A stretch of DNA of 64,000 nucleotides from NCBI GenBank assembly GCA_963740395.1, contig CAVUEP010000013.1, positions 1-64,000 of the forward strand, in the 5' to 3' direction. The notes under the pieces were generated by a model. The model saw nothing but the letters and a program-made list of their open reading frames with translations, did no database searches and was not told where the DNA came from. A program made the translations under genes and the position numbers. The DNA is from CADEEN01 sp963740395. GTDB lineage: Bacteria; Pseudomonadota; Gammaproteobacteria; Burkholderiales; Burkholderiaceae_C. Shown here one piece after another: positions 61,297 through 64,000 of the stretch; positions within the stretch are counted from its first letter, which is position 1, and the number at the start of each line of letters is the position of its first letter.

Positions 61297-62864
61297 GACT
61301 TGCTGGGCAGCACGCCCGCGCAGGTGGCTCGCTGGCCGTCGGCCGCGTCGACCTTGGCGCAGACGCGGTCAAGCTGATCCTGCAGCCGCTTCACGGTCGC
61401 TGCGTGCTTGCCATCGGCGTTCCAGCTTGCGAGTTTCTTGCCAACGCGCTGCAGCGAGCGCGCGCTGCGCTCATGGAAGGCGCCCTTGTCCAGCGCGGCT
61501 TCGGCGAACAGCTGAGAGGCCGCCTTCTCGATGCGCGCCGCATCGGCTGGCGCCAGATCCACCAGCGCATTGATGTAGCTCGCGCCCCATTGCAGCCGCG
61601 TGGCCGGGCCCTCGCTCTTGTCGAAAGCCTGTTGGTACCAGCGCAGGGCCTCCTCAGGCTTGCCCAGCTTCCTGGCGTTGCCGCCCAGCTGGCTCATCAG
61701 GTAGTACGGCGAGTGGCTCTTGGCCAGGTTGGCCTTCAGCAGCGCATCGCTCTCAGTCCACAGGCCCGCCTGCCCCAACAGGTACGCGGCTTCCGTGATC
61801 ACGGCCTGGCGCTCATAACCGTCGGTGATCTCGCGATCCTGGCGCGCGGCCGCGTCGCGCACTTCCTGCACCAACGGCGCGGCCAGTTTGGGTTGGGTCG
61901 AGTCCTTGGGCTGCCCGAGGCGGGCCAATGCCACGCGCGCCGTCAGCGCGCTGAGACGGTCCCCGCGCGACAAGGTCGCGTCGGCCTGGAAGCGTTTCAA
62001 GACGGTATCGAACTGCGCCACCAGCGGCGCCCGCTCGGCCCCGTCCTCGCTGGCCAGCGCCTTGACGATATCGTCGGCGCCGCCGATCAGCACGTCCATG
62101 TGGGTTCTCGCCAATGCGGCGTCGGCAAGGACGCGCTGGACCCGCTGCCTCAGCGCCGCGTCGGGCTTCACGCCCTTGCCGTCGTCACTGGCCGCGAGGG
62201 CCTTGAGCCACAGCCGGGTGCTGGTTTCGGTGTCCCCCTGCGTCTGCGCCTGGCACCGCACCGCAAGCTCCGTGAGTACATGGGGGCGGTCAGCGCGGGC
62301 GACCAGCCCGCTGTCGTCGGTCTCCCAGGAATGGAACGACAGCATGCGCCACTCGTTGGCCGTGATGGCCTTGCCCGCCCGGGCGTCGGCCAACACGGCG
62401 GCGATCGGACGCCCGCCGGCCAGGCCCGCCTGCAACAGGGCCATCACCTGCGGCGCATCCGCGCTGCCGGGCAGGCGCGTGATCTCGCTGCCCCCCGCGG
62501 TGAACAGCACCAACGTCGGGTAGCCGCTGACCTTGAAGCGCGCGCCGAGTTTTTGCGCTGCCGGCCGGTCGCCGTCGATGTGAACGGCGACGAAGGCCCT
62601 GCTCTGCGCGGCGAAGTCCTGGCGATTGAACAGCGTTGCCTTGAGCTGGTTGCACGGCGGGCACCAAGTCGCGCCCCAGTACAGCAGCACCGGCTTGGCC
62701 TCGGCTCGGGCCTTGGCGAACGCGCGCTCGATGTCGGCGTCGGCTGCCGCCGACAGCCAGGCGACGTTGGTCGAAGGCGGCCCTGCCGCGGCCAGACCGC
62801 CCAACGGGGCGGCGAAGGCCAGGGCCAGCATCAACATGCGCGTCAGGCGATTGAGCAAGGGCAT
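61293..62864 (-). CDS. Exported thioredoxin-domain protein with TPR-like C-terminus
   Basis: A 523-residue protein with signal peptide (MPLLNRLTRMLMLALAFAAP, cut after LAAAG). The N-terminal third is a thioredoxin fold with active site YWGATWCPPCNQLKATLFNR (Cys-Pro-Pro-Cys) and the cis-proline in SGYPTLVLF. The remaining residues are helical, with TPR-like stretches such as LGKPEEALRWYQQAFDKSEG. It probably acts in the periplasm as a thiol-disulfide enzyme on a bound partner. GGAAAG precedes the ATG. Confidence 0.8.
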   Translation of the reverse strand: MPLLNRLTRMLMLALAFAAPLGGLAAAGPPSTNVAWLSAAADADIERAFAKARAEAKPVLLYWGATWCPPCNQLKATLFNRQDFAAQSRAFVAVHIDGDRPAAQKLGARFKVSGYPTLVLFTAGGSEITRLPGSADAPQVMALLQAGLAGGRPIAAVLADARAGKAITANEWRMLSFHSWETDDSGLVARADRPHVLTELAVRCQAQTQGDTETSTRLWLKALAASDDGKGVKPDAALRQRVQRVLADAALARTHMDVLIGGADDIVKALASEDGAERAPLVAQFDTVLKRFQADATLSRGDRLSALTARVALARLGQPKDSTQPKLAAPLVQEVRDAAARQDREITDGYERQAVITEAAYLLGQAGLWTESDALLKANLAKSHSPYYLMSQLGGNARKLGKPEEALRWYQQAFDKSEGPATRLQWGASYINALVDLAPADAARIEKAASQLFAEAALDKGAFHERSARSLQRVGKKLASWNADGKHAATVKRLQDQLDRVCAKVDAADGQRATCAGVLPSKS

Positions 62865-63046
62865 CGGTGTCTTTCCGCAGCGCCACCATACAGGGCGTTT
62901 CTGGCCATCAGGACGCCGATTGTGCGCCCGGACGAGCCCACCTGCCCAAGGGGTGACACGCTTTGGAACGCGGTCGACGAAACCATCGAATGCGGCGTAC
63001 AAGGGTGCCGAATGCAACCGCCGCGCCGAAGCCCTAAAGTGCCGGC

Positions 63047-63907
63047 ATGACCACCCCTCCTGCCTCCTTGTCTGACCCCCGACCCGTGGAGAGCCTGGTC
63101 GTTGGCCGCGCCACCAGCGACGGCGCCGGCGTCAAGCTGACGCGCGTGCTGACGCAGGACCTGCAACGCCGGCTCGATCCGTTCCTGATGCTCGACGCCT
63201 TCGGCAGCGACGCGGCCGATGACTACGTCGGCGGCTTCCCCGACCACCCGCATCGCGGTTTCGAAACCGTCACCTACATGCTGGAGGGCCGCATGCGTCA
63301 CCGCGACTCCGCCGGCAACGAGGGCCTGCTGCAAGGCGGCGCGGTGCAGTGGATGACGGCCGGGCGCGGCGTGATTCACAGTGAAATGCCCGAACAGGCC
63401 CAGGGGCGGATGGAGGGCTTCCAGCTCTGGCTGAACTTGCCGGCCAAGGACAAGATGTGCCCGCCTTGGTACCGCGACATCGCCAGCGAAGAAATCCCTG
63501 AATGGCGCGGCAACGGCGCCACGGTGCGCGTGATCGCCGGCGCCTACGGTGGACTCGCAGGCGCGGTCGTGCGCGATGCGACTGCGGCGCTGTACCTGGA
63601 CCTCCATCTCGACGCGGCGGTCGCGTTCGAGCACCTGCTCGATCCCGCGCACAACGCCTTTGTCTACGTTTATCGCGGCGCCGTCGACATCGGGGGCCAG
63701 CGGGTGTCGCGCGGGCGCATGGCGATCCTCGCCAACCGCGGCGACGGCGTGCGCTTGGTCGCGACTGACGAAGGCAGTCGGGCACTGTTGATTGCCGGGC
63801 GGCCACTGAAGGAGCCGATCGCGCAGCATGGGCCGTTTGTGATGAACACGCAGGCCGAGTTGCGGCAGGCTGTTGAAGACTTCCACGCCGGGCGCCTCGC
63901 GGCCTGA
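63047..63907 (+). CDS. Pirin family protein
   Basis: A 286-residue bicupin of the pirin family. The metal site is in DHPHRGFETVTYMLEG (two histidines) and VIHSEMPEQAQG (His and Glu). The N-terminal VGRATSDGAGVKLTRVLTQD is normal. Some pirins act as quercetinases, others as iron-binding regulators; the role here is undefined. It stands alone, divergent from the thioredoxin gene. Confidence 0.88.
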   Translation: MTTPPASLSDPRPVESLVVGRATSDGAGVKLTRVLTQDLQRRLDPFLMLDAFGSDAADDYVGGFPDHPHRGFETVTYMLEGRMRHRDSAGNEGLLQGGAVQWMTAGRGVIHSEMPEQAQGRMEGFQLWLNLPAKDKMCPPWYRDIASEEIPEWRGNGATVRVIAGAYGGLAGAVVRDATAALYLDLHLDAAVAFEHLLDPAHNAFVYVYRGAVDIGGQRVSRGRMAILANRGDGVRLVATDEGSRALLIAGRPLKEPIAQHGPFVMNTQAELRQAVEDFHAGRLAA

Positions 63908-63930
63908 CGCGGCCGGGTCGGCGCCGTGGG

Positions 63931-64000
63931 CTAGGGCTCGACCTTGACGCCCTTCCAGAACGCCACCCGGCCCTTGATCGCGGCCACGGACTCGTCGGGT
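63931..64000 (-). CDS. DUF427 family protein, C-terminal end only
   Basis: The last 22 codons of a minus-strand gene enter from the window edge: AAIKGRVAFWKGVKVEP and a TAG stop. The AFWxGV ending is the hallmark of DUF427 proteins (about 95-130 residues). Function unknown. It converges on the pirin gene. Confidence 0.7.
   Translation of the reverse strand, partial: PDESVAAIKGRVAFWKGVKVEP

Noticed and set aside
1..64000. CRISPR arrays, rRNA or tRNA genes, riboswitches
   Set aside because: No regularly spaced repeats, and no tRNA or rRNA sequence was recognised on either strand.

Overview
Most of this window (about 4.8-64 kb) reads as chromosome of a GC-rich betaproteobacterium of the order Burkholderiales. 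The pointers are the mnmG-rsmG and parA/parB genes, an ImuA-ImuB-DnaE2 mutasome behind a CTGT-N8-ACAG LexA box, a LysE-RhtB exporter, a long low-complexity ProQ and a livKGFHM transporter. The first ~4.8 kb differ: a minus-strand flagellar operon (FlgM-like, flagellin, FliD, FliS) of lower GC and different protein style, resembling planctomycetes. It meets a 5'-truncated denD at about 4,790-4,803, so a chimeric assembly join is more likely than transfer.

Layout. 4.8-6.2 kb: sugar-acid dehydrogenases. 6.3-13.4 kb: chromosome-partition neighbourhood (parB, argC, nitrilase, GNAT, parA, lysE). 13.5 kb: proQ. 14.65-23.6 kb: island 1, with five secreted or small proteins and a 1,104-residue MalT/SARP-type regulator. 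All six genes face proQ, and a decayed proQ 3' end closes the far side. 23.7-30 kb: ferritin-like/CDGSH protein, PII-like protein with a DUF1538 membrane protein, and a kinase-like protein. 30.3-35 kb: branched-chain amino-acid-type ABC transporter. 35.8-43.9 kb: island 2, with a SARP/NB-ARC regulator, a secreted protein with an edema-factor/ExoY-like cyclase domain, a lipoprotein and another secreted protein. All four face dnaE2, and a decayed dnaE2 3' end closes the far side. 43.9-49.6 kb: imuA-imuB-dnaE2. 49.7-52.4 kb: rsmG-mnmG, with two parS sites inside mnmG. 52.4-57.3 kb: a LuxR solo, an unannotated 53-residue double-glycine peptide gene, HlyD and a C39-peptidase ABC exporter. 57.3-64 kb: NatAB-like ABC exporter, hydrolase, redox proteins, pirin.

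Three things stand out. First, the two islands share one plan: relic of a gene's 3' end, SARP regulator, secreted proteins, intact gene. Second, island 2 encodes a probable secreted nucleotidyl cyclase. Third, an 8-residue exported peptide appears to be coupled to a LuxR-type receptor, with matching palindromic sites.

Quality caveat: nine frameshifts in six genes (denD, GNAT, livH, livM, imuB, dnaE2) all have the same sense (+1 base). That points to insertion errors in the sequence, so these genes are probably intact in the organism.
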